64,000 nt of DNA from Eutreptiella sp. 'Long Island Sound 2002' (GCA_964036045.1 OZ038383.1:89561514-89625513); one strand, 5' to 3'; positions 35,199 through 45,743 are shown, numbered from the stretch's first letter. Notes: generated from the sequence alone by a model not told the origin. Numbers and translations are program-made.

Positions 35199-35402
35199 AC
35201 GCTGTCTGGATTGCAATCCTTGGATTCATGACACTGGTGCTGCTGGCAGACACAGAGAGGGAGCCCCTGCTGGAGCACGTTGAGTGGGGCACCCTCTTGT
35301 TCTTTGCAGCACTCTTTGTGCTCATGCACATCTCATGCACGTCTCGAAAAGCTTGGGCTCATTGAGTGGATTGGAAATGTTGTGGTTCCGATCATCGAAG
35401 CG
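35199..35402 (+). pseudogene. P-protein/ArsB-type permease exon, copy 2 (frameshifted)
   Basis: Same exon as copy 1, with TGG instead of TGA near its start ([15 protein letters not shown]). A duplication of about 10 bases (CATCTCATGCAC region, 35,325-35,340) shifts the frame after FVLMH, so the product would end early. The GTACGT donor is retained at 35,403. Offset from copy 1 is about 921 bases at the start and 930 after the small insertion. Confidence 0.6.
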
Positions 35403-35685
35403 GTACGTTGTTGCATTGCGCATTGGTCATCAAGGCAGTAGGAATACGTAGTGCCACCGCATGCAGGGATTCCATTTCATGCGCAAAAGTTGCATGGCCG
35501 CAACACATGACGGAATACAGTGATCAGTCTGTGGGTCTCACTGTTTTTTGAATTTTGTTTTGTGCAAGCAGGAATCCAGTTTCTGCCACCCTCGGTACCT
35601 ACCCCCTGTGATGCGCGGTCGCTGGCATGGCGGTAGGTGAGTCCCTCAACGCCTCTCAAAACACATTCCAACTTTTCATCCCTAG

Positions 35686-35779
35686 GAAAAGCGATGGCGG
35701 CAGTGGTTGCTATCATGGCAACCATTATGACAGCTTTTTTGATATTTGGGCAAATGGTTACGGCAGTGTCGATTGCAGG
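35686..35779 (+). pseudogene. hydrophobic exon-like fragment, copy 2
   Basis: Near-identical to 34,756-34,849, with the same CCCTAG acceptor-like edge, 930 bases downstream. It is followed by another 22-bp minisatellite array rather than a third permease exon. Confidence 0.35.
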
Positions 35780-35834
35780 GTGGCGTTAACGCAGCAAAAT
35801 GGCGGATGGGGGCTTGATGAAAATGTTTGTAGTG

Positions 35835-36065
35835 TGCACGCACGCACTGTGCACCCTGCACGCCCGCATTGTGCAAACTGCACGCACGCACTGTGCACGC
35901 TGCACGCCCGCATTGTGCAAACTGGACGCACGCACTGTGCACACTGCACGCACACACTGTGCACACGGCACGCACGCATTGTGCAAACTGCACGCATGCA
36001 CTGTGCACGCTGCACGCACGCACTGTGTACGCTGCACGCACGCATTGTACACACTGCATGCACTC
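35835..36065. repeat. 22-bp minisatellite, second array
   Basis: About ten units of the same GCACGCACGCACTGTGCAC family, more variable than the first array and degenerating into shorter GAACATGCGCAC words to about 36,185. Confidence 0.88.
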
Positions 36066-36189
36066 ATCGTCGCCCGCATTGTGCACACTGCACGCAGACA
36101 CGGTGAACATTTGCACTGTGCGCATGCACGCATTCCGCACACTTCACACACGCACTGTGAACATGCGCACTGTGAACATGCGCACCTCT

Positions 36190-36700
36190 GTATTTACTGA
36201 TTTTTGTTGGCCATACCTGGGAATATTCTCTATGGGGCATCTGTTCTGGCCTACTCCATGGAGGCCTCCTGGATCTGAAAACAAATCCCACTCCTATTGG
36301 GGAGCATGAAGACCGTGGTCTTTAATTTAATTCTGGTGTTTCAGTTCATCTTGTTTGGCAAGCCGTCAAGCAAACCTCTGCTAGCCAGTGCATACAGTCC
36401 AATGCAGTATGACTATTGGCCTTTGGTGCAGGAATGCTGTGCTCCTTGGAGGAGGGAGGGACCCCATGGGGCAAATGCATTACTCAGTGCAGGCACTGCT
36501 CAGTGCACAATTTGGCCCAGAATTTCATGCTCAAGTTGTTGCTCTTTCCAAATGTCCTCAAATGATCAGTCAACATGTGCGGACCATGGTGCACACAGGG
36601 ATGGATGCAGGTTCTGTATTTCTCAAGGTGTCCCCTTCCCCACAAGGAAGACGTCTTGGGCATCATTTGTTGCGTTTCAAAAAAAGATTATCCAAAGCCC
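36190..36700. other. unassigned sequence
   Basis: No recognisable domain or repeat is seen before the C-run at 36,699 that opens the next satellite. Confidence 0.35.
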
Positions 36701-38095
36701 CCCCCCCCCCATATTTCAGGCTGTACCATGGGTCCAAAATGTCGCCTTTGCCCCCTGAACAACAGGTCAGGGACCCCCCTCCCCTATTTTGAGGGTGCTG
36801 GATGCGAAAAAAGAGATTGTAGGGACACACAGATCGTGACTCACACAATTTGCAACATCCGTATGCACCAAAATCTGCCGTTTTTCCATGAAAAAACGGC
36901 CAAAAATGGCCGTTTTTTGGTCAAAAATTGAGTTTGTTGGCATCAGACAAGCAGTTGAAGACCCCCCCCCCCATTTTGAGGGTGCTGAATGTGAAAAAGC
37001 AAGTTGTAGTCACACACAGGTCACGCAAACACAATTTACAGCATCCGTATGCACCAAAATTTGCCATTTTTCATGAAAAAACGGCCAACAATGGCCATTT
37101 TTTGGTCAAAAGTTGGGATTTTTGGGCTCTCCCCTATCTTGAGGGTGCTGGATGCAAAAAAGCAGATTGGGGGGACACACAGGTGACGCAAACACAATTT
37201 ACAGCATCCGTACGCACCAAAATATGCCATTTTTCATGAAAACCGGCCAAAAATTGGTGTTTTTTTGTCAAATATTGATTTTCTGGCTTTGTACAAGCAG
37301 TTGAAGGACCCCCCCCCCCTAATTTGAGGGTGCTGGATGCAAAAAAAGCAAGTTGTGGTCACACAAAGATCACGACAACACATTTTGTAGCATCCGTGTG
37401 CACCACAATTTGCCATTTCTCAGGGAAAAAACGGCTAAAAATGGCCATTTTTTGGTCAAAAAATGATTTTTTTTGGCCTCAGACAAGCGGTTGAAGACTG
37501 CCCCCCTATTTTGAGGGTGCTGCATACGAAAAAGCAGATTGTAGGGACACACAGATCATGCAAACACATTTTACAGCATCCGTACGCACCAAAATTTGCC
37601 GTCTTTCACGAAAAAAACGGCCACAAATGGCCCTTTTCTGGTCACATATTGATTTTTTTTGGCTTCGTACAAACAGTTGAAGGACCCCCCCCCCCTATTT
37701 TGAGGGTGCTGAATGCAGTAAGGCAAGTTGTATGCATGCACGGACTACGAAAGCACAATCTACAGCATCTGTATGCACCAAAATTTGCTATTTTTCATGG
37801 AAAAACTGCCAAAAATGGCCGTTTCTTGGTCAAAAATTGAGTATTTTGGCCTCAGACAGGCAGTTGCAGAGCCCCCCCCCCCCCCTATTGAGGGTGCTGG
37901 ATGCAAAACAGCATGCCGTGTGGACACACCGATTGCCCAAACACAATTTACAGCATTCTTATGCCCCAAAATCTGCCATTTTTCAACAAAATCGGCGAAA
38001 ATAGCCATTTTTTTATCAAAAATTGTTTGTTTTTTTTAGCCTGAAACAAGCAGCTGAACCACCCCCCCTCCCGATGGGAGGGTGCTCGTTGCAAA
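36700..38095. repeat. about 186-bp satellite with C-run and AAAATGGCCATTTT hairpin, about 7 copies
   Basis: TTGAGGGTGCTG recurs near 36,790, 36,977, 37,140, 37,325, 37,513, 37,699 and 37,884. Each unit has a C-run of 5-13 bases before it and the self-complementary block CCAAAAATGGCCATTTTTTGG or a variant after it. Confidence 0.9.
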
Positions 38096-38109
38096 AAAGC
38101 ATAATACGC

Positions 38110-38290
38110 CAAGAAACTACATAAAATATGATAGTATGTGCATAAGAATGGGATGAGCAATGAACAGTTGAGGTGTTTTTGGCCCTCTTTTGCACCGTTT
38201 TGTGGTCCATTTCCATATGGTTCATAGGTAGGCTTTTGCGTGCCTATCACCGTACACACACATGTTTGAGGCTTAGGTTGTTTTTTTTGG
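38110..38290. repeat. isolated unit of the about 190-bp satellite
   Basis: The block from AACTACATAAAATATGATA to CACACACATGTTTGAGGC matches units of the 30.15-31.6 kb array, but 6.5 kb away near the opposite end of the 9.1-kb segment. Confidence 0.85.
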
Positions 38291-38299
38291 GGAACAATG

Positions 38300-38797
38300 G
38301 GATAGGAGGAACCCCCCCCCTGCTATTTGGGGGGTGTACAATTAAAACAAAAGGTTACTTTTGGTCCCTCTGGGTACAACACCTATTCATGGTTTTTTCG
38401 TGCCTATACTATACTATACAGGTACACTGTTGTGCAGCACTGTTCTGCTACACCACCCAAGAGCAGACAAAAATACTCCGAAATAGGCCAAATTCCAGGG
38501 TTTTTGATGGTTTGGGAGAACGCTCGGGTGGGAGGAACCCCCCCATCCCTATTTTGGGGCCAGAGAATCCAAAGAAAATTGGAATTTCTATCAAAAGTCC
38601 TCTATAGGCAGGTACACTGGTGTGCAGCACTGTTCTGCAGGACCAGCCCAGAGCAGGCAAAAATACACCAAAATAGGCCAAATTTCAAGGTTTTTGATAT
38701 TTTGGGACAAAATTTGGGTAGGAGGACCCCCCCCCCTATTTTGGGGCCGTAGAAACCAAAAAAATCGCTCATTTCCCGCGAAAAACTCCTTTCTGTC
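38300..38797. repeat. about 190-bp repeat with C-run, two to three diverged copies
   Basis: TACACTG(T/G)TGTGCAGCACTG recurs at about 38,420 and 38,612, and GGAGGAACCCCCCC-type runs at about 38,306, 38,532 and 38,720. No ORF is of interest. Confidence 0.75.
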
Positions 38798-38842
38798 GAC
38801 TTTTTGAATTTTGGGAAAAAACAGCTGCTAAGATCATAGGTG
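38798..38842. repeat. right inverted end of the 9.1-kb segment
   Basis: Complement of the left end at 29,731-29,773. LINE endonuclease/linker sequence starts immediately after. Confidence 0.75.
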
Positions 38843-39854
38843 CATGGATCGCAGGTCCTGATGCGGGGTGGCATTGTCCTGTGTGTACCGGTGTCCCCCG
38901 TGCAGGCCGCACGCCGTGGCCACTTGTCGCATGGCAAGGTTGAGGTCAGTCTTGGCTTGTTGGCCCTGGATGCGCTGCACCGTGCGGTAGTACGCCATCC
39001 ATCTGTGTGTGTCGTGCTCGTCTGGTGGCCTAATAGGTGGTTGTTCGTCATGGTCCATGTCTTCCTTGGAGGCCGGGGGCACTTGAAGCACCCTGATTTG
39101 TACCTCCAGGGGGCGATGTCCAGTGATCTTGGATGGCAGGTCGTGGTAGCGCACCCGTGTTACCTCGACGTGTGCCGGGTCTGCGTAGCAGAAGTCGATG
39201 CGGGAATGTGCTGAGCCTGGTAGCGGTGGTCGGTGTGAGGGCTGGCCTCGTAGGGAGGCCGTGACGTCCTATAGGCCCATGTGTTGCATGGCCATTTGCA
39301 CCGCTGTGTCCTCGGGCGTTTGCCACCCCCCGCCATAGTCCATTGATGGGGCCGCGTTGAGGTCTCCTATGATGACAGTCGGCCCCATCATGGCGAGTGC
39401 CGGTAGGCGTCCATGAGGTGTTCGAGGAATGTCTCTGTGGCGTCTCCAAGGGGGGCATGAACGTTTATGACGTTCAGCTGCCACGTCGGGCCGACCAGTT
39501 CGTATGCTGCCACGCGGCCGTGTACGCCCAGGTGGTGCTGGACATGAACTTGGACCCCACTTTTGTGGGATATGGGCACCCCCTTGACCCATGTGGTGCG
39601 GTATTGGTGTCCTGTCCTAGCGAGGATGGGGGTGAGGCTGGGGTGGTCACTTGGGTTTTGAGGGCCTGTTCCTGCCACAACATGGCATCTGGGTCACATC
39701 CCGCCATGACAGGCACGTATTGCAGGTCCGGAGCTTTGGCTGCGTGGTACAGGGCGCCTGGTTCGTTGAGGGACATGAGGGTGATGAGCGCATTGATGAC
39801 TTCATGGGTGCGCGCCCTGGCGGTCCCTGGGGGGGCCGTTGCGCGGGGTAGTAG
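38843..39854 (-). pseudogene. LINE ORF2, N-terminal APE-type endonuclease (frameshifted)
   Basis: The domain follows the exonuclease-endonuclease-phosphatase pattern: NVINVHAPLGD, then VIIGDLNAAPSMDYGGG (the GDxN block with Asp and Asn), then SRIDFCYADP, then PSKITGHRPLEV with the C-terminal His (the usual SDH appears as TGH). Pieces lie in three frames, changing near 39,660 and 39,400, so this copy is inactive. The N-terminus begins directly after the ORF1 stop at 39,855. After the endonuclease a Trp/Arg-rich linker runs into the 9.1-kb insertion at 38,842 and resumes at 29,730. Confidence 0.75.
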
Positions 39855-41609
39855 TCATTGTCCCAGGTGTAGTTTGAGGTCGATCGCTGTCGTCAGCCGT
39901 TGCTCGTCGGGGATATTTGGCTCCGCCAGCCATGCCTGTGGCACGTCACCTGTCCAGACGGTGCCCGGTGGCACTCGGTTGGTGGGCGTGCGGAGCTGTA
40001 CTGGGCACTCCGGGAACGGCCTGTCGTCCCGGAGCTCGAGGTTCTTGGTTTCCGCCTTCTCGCTCCACTCCGGGAGCGCTTGCCATGCGATCTTCAGCTG
40101 CAGATTGCCATGTTGGCCTGACATGGCCAGTCGTCCCTTCATCTTGCCCCGGAACCATACGAACTGTTTTGGTTGTCCTTTAAGCGTGGCTCCGAATACC
40201 CCTTGTACTTCTGCGCCGTCTGGCCATTCGGGGTGCATGGCGTTACGTTCCGCCATCGTGAAGAATGGGCATGCCTGGGGCTTTGGCTTCGGCTGTGGTT
40301 CGGGCGGCGGCGGCACTGGGGCCGTTTTCGGCGCTGGATTGGGTCGTTTGGCCCGGCGGGCGGGGATGCCCTCCCCCTCAGGACGAGGCCTTGGCTTGGG
40401 CCGGGCTTGTTCTGGCGCCGGCTTGGGGGCTGGCTTCGGCGCGTTGCGGTTGTGGAAGTTGTGGAAGATGCTGTATGCCGGTCCTTGGCCCTCACGGGGT
40501 CTGTGCATACCTCGAAGGTTGATCGCATGTTCTTGCAAGTTGGTGGTGCGATGTTTGAGAGTTTGTTCCGTGTCCGTGGGCGAGAACATCCAGCGTTCCG
40601 CCTGTAATGTGCCGTATTTGCGTATGTAGGCTGACTGGTTGAGAGTGAGATTGAGCCATGTCGCGTGTAGTGTGGTGTCTGTGGTTGGGGCATCCACCGT
40701 ACAGTGCATACCCGTCTTGAGGGCCAACCAGTGCACCAGGGGCTGGTCGGTGTTGTGGGTGGAGTGGCTGAAACAGTCCCCCAGTGCCAGTGGGGTTGCT
40801 GTCCTCGCTTCTGGTGTGAATGTTTGGACTCTGTCTGTTGTTCCTGTGGCGTTCCATTTTGCGACCCACCAGGTGTGTTGGTGGCACGGTAGTGTCACCG
40901 TGCGGCGGTTTTGGGAGTTGTCGAGGATTGTCCAGTCAGTGACCTTCGGACCTTCGGTCTTTCGGTTGCGTTGCTCTGGTGGGCTGGTTAGCTGCTCCAT
41001 ATGGTCCACAAGGTCCGGCGTCCGGATGTCTTCCCTTTCCTGCACCTTGTCCTTACGTGCCGTGGGGTGTCCCCCAGCATCGTCCCAAGCATCCGTGGCG
41101 GCCGCCAGGATGTTGGTCGCTAGGGTGATGACATCGTCCGTTAGGCCTTCCACGATGAAGTGCTTTTCTCCCGCCAGGGTGGCCGGGAACTGGTCCGTGT
41201 GTTTCATGGTGAGGTGTAGCAGCGCTCTGTTGGGGCCCGGGGCGTTCGGGTCCGCGGGCCTGGGGACGCGCGCGCCGCGCCTCGCAAACGAATGACGTGG
41301 TTTGTCGGTGTTGGACGATCGTGGTCCCATGGCCATGTGGTGCACCTGACCGAGGGGGATGGCTTGGCCCGCGGTGTCTCCCGCCGTGAGGTACACTCCC
41401 TTGGCGCCTGCTACGGCGTTGAGGTATATACCTGGGAGTGGGGCAGGCTGTGGGGGTAATGGTTGGAACAGGGCGTGGGGGCAGGGGTGCCCGCAGGGGG
41501 GGTCCCCGGGCCGGAACCCTTGGCAGTGATCATCCATGCCGTGGGGTACGGGGTACAGTATGTAGGGCCCCGCCACCCTGCGCAGGTTGTGGCGGTTGAG
41601 GTTCTTCAA
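39855..41609 (-). CDS. LINE ORF1-like protein, intact 584-codon C-terminal portion
   Basis: The frame is open for 584 codons and stops (TGA region, 39,855) just before the endonuclease coding begins, the usual ORF1-ORF2 arrangement. The first half is His/Thr-rich and contains Trp/Cys positions (TWWVAKWNATG). The middle is a Pro/Lys/Ala-rich linker (APKPAPKPAPE). The last 150 residues look folded (FFTMAERNAMHPEWPDG, LQLKIAWQALPEW). I see no RRM or zinc knuckle of the kind found in better known ORF1 proteins, so RNA binding is only assumed from position. The real start is probably upstream of the first Met here. Confidence 0.5.
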   Translation of the reverse strand: MKNLNRHNLRRVAGPYILYPVPHGMDDHCQGFRPGDPPCGHPCPHALFQPLPPQPAPLPGIYLNAVAGAKGVYLTAGDTAGQAIPLGQVHHMAMGPRSSNTDKPRHSFARRGARVPRPADPNAPGPNRALLHLTMKHTDQFPATLAGEKHFIVEGLTDDVITLATNILAAATDAWDDAGGHPTARKDKVQEREDIRTPDLVDHMEQLTSPPEQRNRKTEGPKVTDWTILDNSQNRRTVTLPCHQHTWWVAKWNATGTTDRVQTFTPEARTATPLALGDCFSHSTHNTDQPLVHWLALKTGMHCTVDAPTTDTTLHATWLNLTLNQSAYIRKYGTLQAERWMFSPTDTEQTLKHRTTNLQEHAINLRGMHRPREGQGPAYSIFHNFHNRNAPKPAPKPAPEQARPKPRPRPEGEGIPARRAKRPNPAPKTAPVPPPPEPQPKPKPQACPFFTMAERNAMHPEWPDGAEVQGVFGATLKGQPKQFVWFRGKMKGRLAMSGQHGNLQLKIAWQALPEWSEKAETKNLELRDDRPFPECPVQLRTPTNRVPPGTVWTGDVPQAWLAEPNIPDEQRLTTAIDLKLHLGQ

Positions 41610-44600
41610 CCATCCCCCCGCCCTGATGGTGACGGAGCCCGGGTCGAGCCAGGTGCCCTGGTCTCAGTCGATGTCCTGGTGCAGGGCCTTTCTGATGGTT
41701 CCCCACGTCCTGCGGTGGGTGGTGTCATCCGGGACGGGGCAGCCCGTATGGATGAGGGGCATCCTGGCGTTTGCGAGGGCGGAGTAAATGATGTTGGGGG
41801 GCGGTATGCCGTGGGCACCGGTAGCATTGCTCCCCACGTTGGTGCCAGGATGGGTCCGGCTGCCAAATGGGGGCTGGCAGGTCCCCGTATCGTGCCCAGG
41901 TGTATACCTTGTATGCTGTGCCTTCTGTGTCGGCCAGCAATTTGTATGTGAACGTCTGTGCTGCGTCTCAGGTGACGATTATGTTTGAGGTAAGGACGGT
42001 GTAGTGGAGGTGTGTGTGCGCCAGGGCGTGTGTGATTTGTACTTCCGTGCCTTTCCGATTGTCCCCGTGGTCTTCTACGACGAAGTGTACCATCCATGGG
42101 CTGTGGGGCTGAAGGTTGCCAGCTTTGTATCGTATTGGTGGGTGTATTTGGCGTCCTGTGTGCTGTGCTTTGTTGGCCTTGTGGTGGGCGCGATGCACGA
42201 CGAGGATGTTCGGCGTCGAGTCCTGTGGGGCACCCTCCCTGTGCGCCATGGCTTGGGCTGCCTTGGCGAGCGCGGTGACGGTGGGCGGCAGTGTGGGTTC
42301 AGCGACCTGGGGCACCATGCTTGGTGGCGCCCCGGTGTGTACGGGCGGCGCGTCCCGCGGGCTCCATGGTCTGCGGCGTGAGGGTGTCTTCGAGGGTGAC
42401 GTCGTCGAGGCGGTCGGCTTCGGCGGCCCACCGTGTCTGCCAGTCTGTCAGCGCGGGGTCGTTTTCGGCGCAGTCCAGGGTATGGTGGACAGCTGTCCAC
42501 TCCGGGTCGGGGTCTACGGCAATGTTGGTGTTCGCTGTCGCCTTTACCCAGACAGCTTGTGTGGGTCGTGCCTGGGGAGTTTGGTCGTCGTCTTCCAGGG
42601 CTGTGCCCTCAACGGTGGCCGTGCCTTCGGTGGTTATGAAAAGGTGCACGGCCTGTGTTAGTTGTACCTGGTTCGGCGCGAGGAGGTGCATGATTTCCAT
42701 CGTTGTTACTCCCGGGAAGACTTTCTTCCAATCGATGTTGCCCGTCGGTAATCAACATGTTGTTGTCCTGCTCCGGGTGTGGTTCCCCTCTCGGGGCAGT
42801 TGGCAGTTATCCGGGAAGTGGCGGGTGGTGAGGGATTTGGCGGGATGTTGGATGGTCGCGGTGGCGCTGCATGTTCAGTCCCTTTCTGGGCCAGTGGGCT
42901 TTGCTGTCTTTGTGGGGAGTTGTTCTGCGGGGGCGTTTGGGGTTTAGTTGGGCTGGGGGGTATATGTGGTTCCGGTATCGGTTGCGGCGCCGTCGGCCTA
43001 AGGCTGGTGATGCTGTGTGCCCCGGTTGTTGCGTCTTCGTGCAGATGCAACTCAACCGCTGGTGGTCCCACAGGGTGCCACTCGCGTGGATCGTCGTGCG
43101 GGCTGTGAAGGTGGATGCTTTGCTGGGTGGACCAGCTGTGGTAGGCCAGGATTGCGTTCGTGATGGCGGGGTCGTAGTCGTCCCCGAACGGCTGATCGGG
43201 CTTCGAACGGTCTTCGAACGGGGTTCGAACGGTCGTAGCCCGCGCCCCAATGTCTTTGTCTGGCACTACGCTGTCCCATGTTGTACGGGGCGTGGTATCC
43301 GGTGGCCCCGTGTGTCCCTCCAGGATCTCCGTTTCGTACTTGGTCCAGTCTTGTAGCATGCGTTCCACGTACGCAGCGTCCGTGTACGGTTGGATACTGT
43401 GCTCCGCTAGGGTGCGGGCATGGGCCAGTTGTTTGTATAGGGTCCAGTGTCGGGGAGCTTGTCTCGTTGGGGGGGGTTGTGGTCGGTTCAGGTGTGGGCT
43501 CTTTCCTGTCGGCCACCCTGTTCCCGTGGCGGGTGGAGTGCACCAGGGTGTATTCGTCGTCTTCTCGTTCGGGTGTCCATTCCAGGTGGGCTTCGCCCGC
43601 TGACGCGTTGGTCGGTCGGCATGTTGCGGTGCGTGCATAGGGGGGCCCCGTCTTGTCGTGTAGGACAATGGTTTGGCCCCGAGTCCAGCTGTGCAGGGTT
43701 AGGACGAGAGCCGCCGCTGTTTCTTCGTGGGTTGCTGGCGGTGGAGCATCGCATTCTTGGATGAAGGTCAGGGCTTCCTGCGCGTGTCGGGATCCCGCGA
43801 GGTTCATCCAGGCTCCAGTTTTGGATACCCGTCCCTGCACCACCACTGCTTACGGCGACTGTTGACGGGCGTCTTGTATGCCCTGTTGCAGCTCGTGGAT
43901 GTACCTTCCTGGGTTCTGGTTCCCTTCTGTTCCCGTTATCCGTTGGTCCGTTTCGTTGAGTGCTCGGTACAAGCTCCATGTGGGTCGTTGGTGCACGGGG
44001 GCCGCCGCCTGCAGTACGCGTTGGATGCTGTGCTGCAGTGGATCGTTGTCAAGGTCCATGGGTTCGTGGGTCACGGGGATGTCAAGGCCACTGGGTAGTG
44101 ATTCCGGGGGCGGGTTAATGGCTTCGGCAGGGGTGGACACTTGGGAGTGGGTTTCCAGGGCGGTGCTGGATTTTCCGCTGGACACGGATAGTGCTGCTTC
44201 GTGTGTGTGGTCCTCAGGTGTGCATCGCTGCGTTGCCTCCATGGTCAACGGCGCCGTTTGTGGTTCTGGCCCCGGGACATTGTCCCCGTCGTCGTGTTGC
44301 TGTGCCTTGTGTTGAGGTGTGTGGCAGTAGTCCGTGGTTTGGGCGCCATACTCCGTGCGGTCCGGGCTCGGGGTACGCTGGCGCGATGTGGTGCTTGTGG
44401 TTCGGTTTGTGGCTCGGCCGCTGTAGTCTGTGCGTTATGATGGGGTGTGGTCCGGTTCCGGGTCCAGTCGTCCCTGTGCTGTTCGCCCTCTGGTTTCCCT
44501 CTCCCCGTGGGGCCCGGTTGTGTTGGCCGTCCTGGGGCAGTGGTCGGTGCACCATTGGGTCGTTGCATGGGTGGGTCGGGGTCCTTCCCGTTGTGCGTTG

Positions 44601-45197
44601 TACACCGTGTGGATGGGGTGTGGGGTGTGTGCGCCTGGCTCTCGTTCTCGGCTCCTATCGCTGGGGCTGTCGAGGTCGTTGCCGTCGCGCCATGGTATGT
44701 GACTGTAGTCCGTGTTTTGGGTGCTGTACTCCGTGCGGTGCAGGCTCGGGGTACGCTCGCGTTATGTGGTGCTTGCGGTTTGGTCCGTGGCGCGGGCGCT
44801 GTAGTCGGTACGTTGTGAAGGGGCGTGGTCTGGTTCCGGGTCCACCAGTTGCCGTTGTGCAGTTCGCTCCCCTGTCGCCCTCTCCCCTTGGGGTCTGGTT
44901 GTGTCGGTGGTGCTGGGGTAATGGCCCGTGTGCCATTGGGTCGTTGCTCCCCGGTGTGCGCTGTACACCGTGTGGGTGGGGCTTGGGGTGTGTGCGCCTG
45001 GTGCTTGTCCTCGGCTCCTGTCGCTGGGGCTGATGAGGTAGTTGAGGTCGGCTGGGTGTTGTGCCCCCTCTCGGGTCGTGGTCGTTGTCATCATGCTTGG
45101 CGTAGGCGTTGTGGGTTCCTCCTGGGCGTCGTCCTGGCGCTCCTGCTCCATCATGTCCTATGTTTGTGTTGCGTGTGTGGTCTTTCTTGTGCGCCAT
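41610..45197 (-). pseudogene. LINE ORF1-like region, N-terminal part in broken frames
   Basis: Successive minus-strand pieces look like one protein broken by stops and frame changes: 45,154-44,762, 44,248-43,850, 43,846-43,052 (same frame, separated by TAA at 43,850), 43,668-42,706, 42,700-42,299 and 42,318-41,968. They share Thr/Pro/His-rich linkers and recurring short folded blocks around LHSW and YHSW (ALVLTLHSWTRGQT; AILAYHSWSTQQS), which suggests an internally duplicated domain. No known domain is recognised. The 5' limit near 45.2 kb is where the GTGTTGTG-type low-complexity DNA starts. Confidence 0.4.
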
Positions 45198-45245
45198 GTA
45201 CTTGGGCGCTGAGGTGCTGCATGTCTGTGTACCTCATGCTGCGCG

Positions 45246-45743
45246 TTGTTACATGTGTGTGTGTACTACATACAGGGCGGGCGGGGTGCATACCTCTTAC
45301 CCTTGGCCTCGGCCTTGGCTTCGGTGTCGCCTGGGTTCTGTCCTTCCCCTGTAGTGGAGCTTATTGGTCTCGGCGCTGTTCTTCCTTTGCGCTGCGCCCC
45401 TTATTCGTTGCTTTGGGGTCGGTCTGCCATGCGGAAGAGCTGCGGCACACAGGGTAGACGTAGGTGGTGCGCTGCGTCGTGTCATGTCGTGGCGGGTTGT
45501 GCCACGTTGTGCTCGAGAATGTTGCGGTCGGTTGTGTGGCGCTGTGTTGTGTCACGTGTCGTTGTGTCGTGTTGCGTAGTATTGTGTTGGGCCGTGTGGT
45601 GCCGTATGGTTGTGTCGTTGTGTTGTGTCTTGGCGTGTTTTGTGTTCTGCTGTGTGGCGTTGGGTGGTGTCGTGTTGTCTCGGGTGGTGTCGTCTGCTGT
45701 CGCATTGTGTGTTGTTTCGTGGCGGTTCGTTGTGTGGTATAGT
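45246..45743. repeat. GTTGTGT-type low-complexity tract
   Basis: From about 45,480 the plus strand is made of degenerate GTGTTGTG / GTCGTGT words, the complement of the composition at 10.3-11.1 kb. No gene is seen; open frames here are compositional. Confidence 0.7.

Larger units (their letters stand above)
29731..38842. mobile_element. 9.1-kb segment with about 43-bp inverted ends, inserted in the LINE between endonuclease and RT
   Basis: The ends are inverted copies: CACCTATGATTTTAGCAGC at the left and the complement of CACCTATGATCTTAGCAGC at the right, extending through CCCAAAATTCAAA. LINE coding sequence stops at one end and resumes at the other, so this DNA was inserted as a block. The content is AT-richer than its surroundings: several unrelated satellites, simple G/C runs, a 22-bp minisatellite and permease exon fragments. 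No transposase is recognisable and I find no convincing target duplication, so a non-autonomous DNA transposon is a hypothesis. A satellite-rich block joined by another mechanism is possible. Confidence 0.55.
21128..45197 (-). mobile_element. large APE-type LINE, one copy split into three by two insertions
   Basis: In minus-strand order: ORF1-like region (45.2-39.86 kb), endonuclease (39.85-38.84), then an inserted 9.1-kb segment, then reverse transcriptase and the first half of RNase H (29.73-26.39), then an inserted LTR element, then the rest of RNase H and a C-terminal zinc-binding motif (22.09-21.13). Each piece resumes where the previous one stops. For the LTR element the join is exact, including the target duplication and the reading frame. 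Without the insertions the element would be about 10.7 kb, long for a LINE. Several frame changes and one RT stop show that it is dead. Domain order endonuclease-RT-RNase H fits APE-type non-LTR clades that carry RNase H; I cannot assign the clade by eye. Confidence 0.75.

Noticed and set aside
34900-36065. 22-bp minisatellite read as a CRISPR-like array
   Set aside because: Units are contiguous and have no unique spacers. The setting is an intron-like eukaryotic repeat.
29700-38860. Target-site duplication around the 9.1-kb segment
   Set aside because: No direct repeat of 3 or more bases could be found at the edges; the bases that match are part of the inverted ends.
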